NCBI GenBank assembly: GCA_017308345.1
Contig: JAFKFE010000192.1
Span: 1-8,070 of the forward strand
DNA from: Alphaproteobacteria bacterium
GTDB taxonomy: Bacteria > Pseudomonadota > Alphaproteobacteria > Rhizobiales > Rhizobiaceae
Length of the DNA stretch: 8,070 bases
Direction of reading: 5' to 3'
A program made the translations under genes and the position numbers. Shown here one piece after another: positions 6,882-8,070 of this stretch. The first letter of the stretch is position 1. Each line of letters starts with the position of its first letter. The notes under the pieces are model-generated. The model was given only the letters and a program-made list of their open reading frames with translations, was not told the DNA's origin and ran no database searches.

Positions 6882-6899
6882 GGCTTGTCTTTCAAAAAG

Positions 6900-8070
6900 T
6901 CAGATTGCTTCGCGCAGGTGATATGATTTTGGCCGGGTCAGATTGTCGTAGCCGATGGCCGAGAGCGCGGCGCCCTTGCCGGTGTCCTTGACGCCGGTCC
7001 AGACCAGCGCCGGGTCGAGATAGTCGCAGCGGTTCATGAACACCGTTCCGGTCTCGACGCGGTCGCCGATGGCGATCGCGCGCTCCGTGTCGCGCGTCCA
7101 GATCGAGGCCGTCAGCCCATAGGGGCTGTCGTTCATCAGCGCGATCGCCTCCTCGTCGTTGCGCACCTTCATGATGCCGACGATCGGGCCAAAACTTTCC
7201 TCGCGCATGACGCTCATCTGGTGGTCGACCCCGGTCAGCACCTCCGGCGCCAGATAGGGCGAGCCCGGTCGATCGTTCTCGACCTTCATGTTGATGCACG
7301 CGGTGGCGCCCTTGCGCAGCGCCTCGGCCTTCTGCTCGCGGATCAGGTCGGCGAAGCGCGCCTGCGCCATCGGGCCCAGGGTCGTCGCCTGCTCCAGCGG
7401 ATTGCCGACGACATAGTTCTTCGTCTCGGCGATGAAGCCATCGACGAACTCGTCATAGACCTTCTCGTGCACATAGACGCGCTCGATGCCGCAGCAGCAC
7501 TGGCCGGAATTGTAGAAGGCCCCGTCGACCAGATTGGCGACCGCATGGTCCAGCTTGGCGTCGGGCAGCACATAGGCCGGATCCTTGCCGCCGAGCTCGA
7601 GGCCGAGCGTCATGAAGGTACCGGCCGCCGCCCTCTCTATGGCGCGACCGCCGCCGACCGATCCGGTGAAGTTGACGTGGTCGATCTTGCCTGAGCCGAG
7701 CAGTTTCTCGGTCTGGGCATGGTTCATCACCAAATTCTGGAACAGGCCCTTGGGCAGCCCGGCCTTGTCGAAAGCCTGCTGGAAGCGCTCACCGACGAGC
7801 AGCGTCTGCGCCGCGTGCTTGAGGATGACGGCGCTGCCGGCCATCAGCGCCGGCACAATGGTGTTGACGGCGGTGAGATAGGGATAGTTCCACGGCGCGA
7901 TGACCATCACGACACCGAGCGGCACCTTCTTCACATAGCGGCGGAACCCGTCCTTCGGATTGGAGGCCGGCACCGGCTTCAGCGCCTGCTCCGCGATCTC
8001 GACCATGTAGCTGGTTCGTTTCTTGACGCCGCCGAACTCGCCGCCATAGCGCACCGGCCGTCCCATCTGC
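6900..8070 (-). CDS. NAD(P)+-dependent aldehyde dehydrogenase (5' end cut by window edge)
   Basis: This cytoplasmic enzyme oxidises an aldehyde to a carboxylic acid. The first in-window ATG (8066) is internal: the frame is open to the edge, and the text there (QMGRPVRYGGEFGG) matches the region about 75-90 residues into normal members. The real start is therefore outside, and 389 residues of an expected 460-490 are visible. Numbered from that internal Met, landmarks are N60 in PWNYP (oxyanion hole), K83 (cofactor ribose), FTGSVGGG (133-140), E157 in LELGGKDP (general base), SGQCCCG with the likely catalytic C191 as the middle cysteine (as in human ALDH2), and EESFGP (289-294). The usual LKP(S/A) motif reads LKHA, a small departure. 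The coupled alcohol dehydrogenase downstream suggests a two-step alcohol-to-acid route. The specific aldehyde is unknown. Confidence 0.95.
   Translation of the reverse strand, partial: QMGRPVRYGGEFGGVKKRTSYMVEIAEQALKPVPASNPKDGFRRYVKKVPLGVVMVIAPWNYPYLTAVNTIVPALMAGSAVILKHAAQTLLVGERFQQAFDKAGLPKGLFQNLVMNHAQTEKLLGSGKIDHVNFTGSVGGGRAIERAAAGTFMTLGLELGGKDPAYVLPDAKLDHAVANLVDGAFYNSGQCCCGIERVYVHEKVYDEFVDGFIAETKNYVVGNPLEQATTLGPMAQARFADLIREQKAEALRKGATACINMKVENDRPGSPYLAPEVLTGVDHQMSVMREESFGPIVGIMKVRNDEEAIALMNDSPYGLTASIWTRDTERAIAIGDRVETGTVFMNRCDYLDPALVWTGVKDTGKGAALSAIGYDNLTRPKSYHLREAI

Overview
The window is GC-rich, densely packed DNA in which every supported gene lies on the minus strand. Protein sequences, codon use and gene style suggest an alphaproteobacterium of the order Hyphomicrobiales (Rhizobiales), most like Mesorhizobium and relatives. 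That placement is inferred from overall resemblance, not from a marker gene. I see no tRNA, rRNA, CRISPR array, insertion sequence or phage gene.

In transcription order (high to low coordinates), the window opens inside an NAD(P)+-dependent aldehyde dehydrogenase (8070-6900), whose start lies beyond the right edge. Eighteen bases later comes an iron-dependent alcohol dehydrogenase (6881-5709). A 245-base gap follows (5708-5464). It holds a weak hairpin, a purine-rich stretch, two dyad-symmetric elements and a plausible promoter. Next is a complete binding-protein-dependent ABC importer: periplasmic binding protein (5463-4357), two membrane permeases (4293-3379 and 3382-2591, overlapping by ATGA) and an ATPase with a C-terminal TOBE region (2576-1512). 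A perfect 11-bp stem-loop lies between the binding-protein gene and the first permease. After a 153-base gap with another dyad comes a CPA1-type Na+/H+ antiporter (1358 to beyond base 1), whose 3' end is cut off by the left edge.

The likely working unit is the five-protein-type set of importer plus two oxidoreductases. The importer would bring in a small polar solute, and the two dehydrogenases could oxidise an alcohol to an aldehyde and then to a carboxylic acid. The substrate cannot be read from the sequence. The importer belongs to the broad polyamine / iron / aminophosphonate-type (PotABCD/Fbp/2-AEP-like) group, but the binding protein does not keep the tyrosine pair expected of ferric-iron binders. 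The antiporter looks like a separate housekeeping ion-homeostasis gene.

Nothing here is clearly a new kind of system. The points most worth checking are the regulatory-looking symmetry in the two intergenic regions, the stem-loop after the binding-protein gene, the unassigned substrate, and a nearly identical translation-start sequence shared by the ATPase and alcohol dehydrogenase genes.
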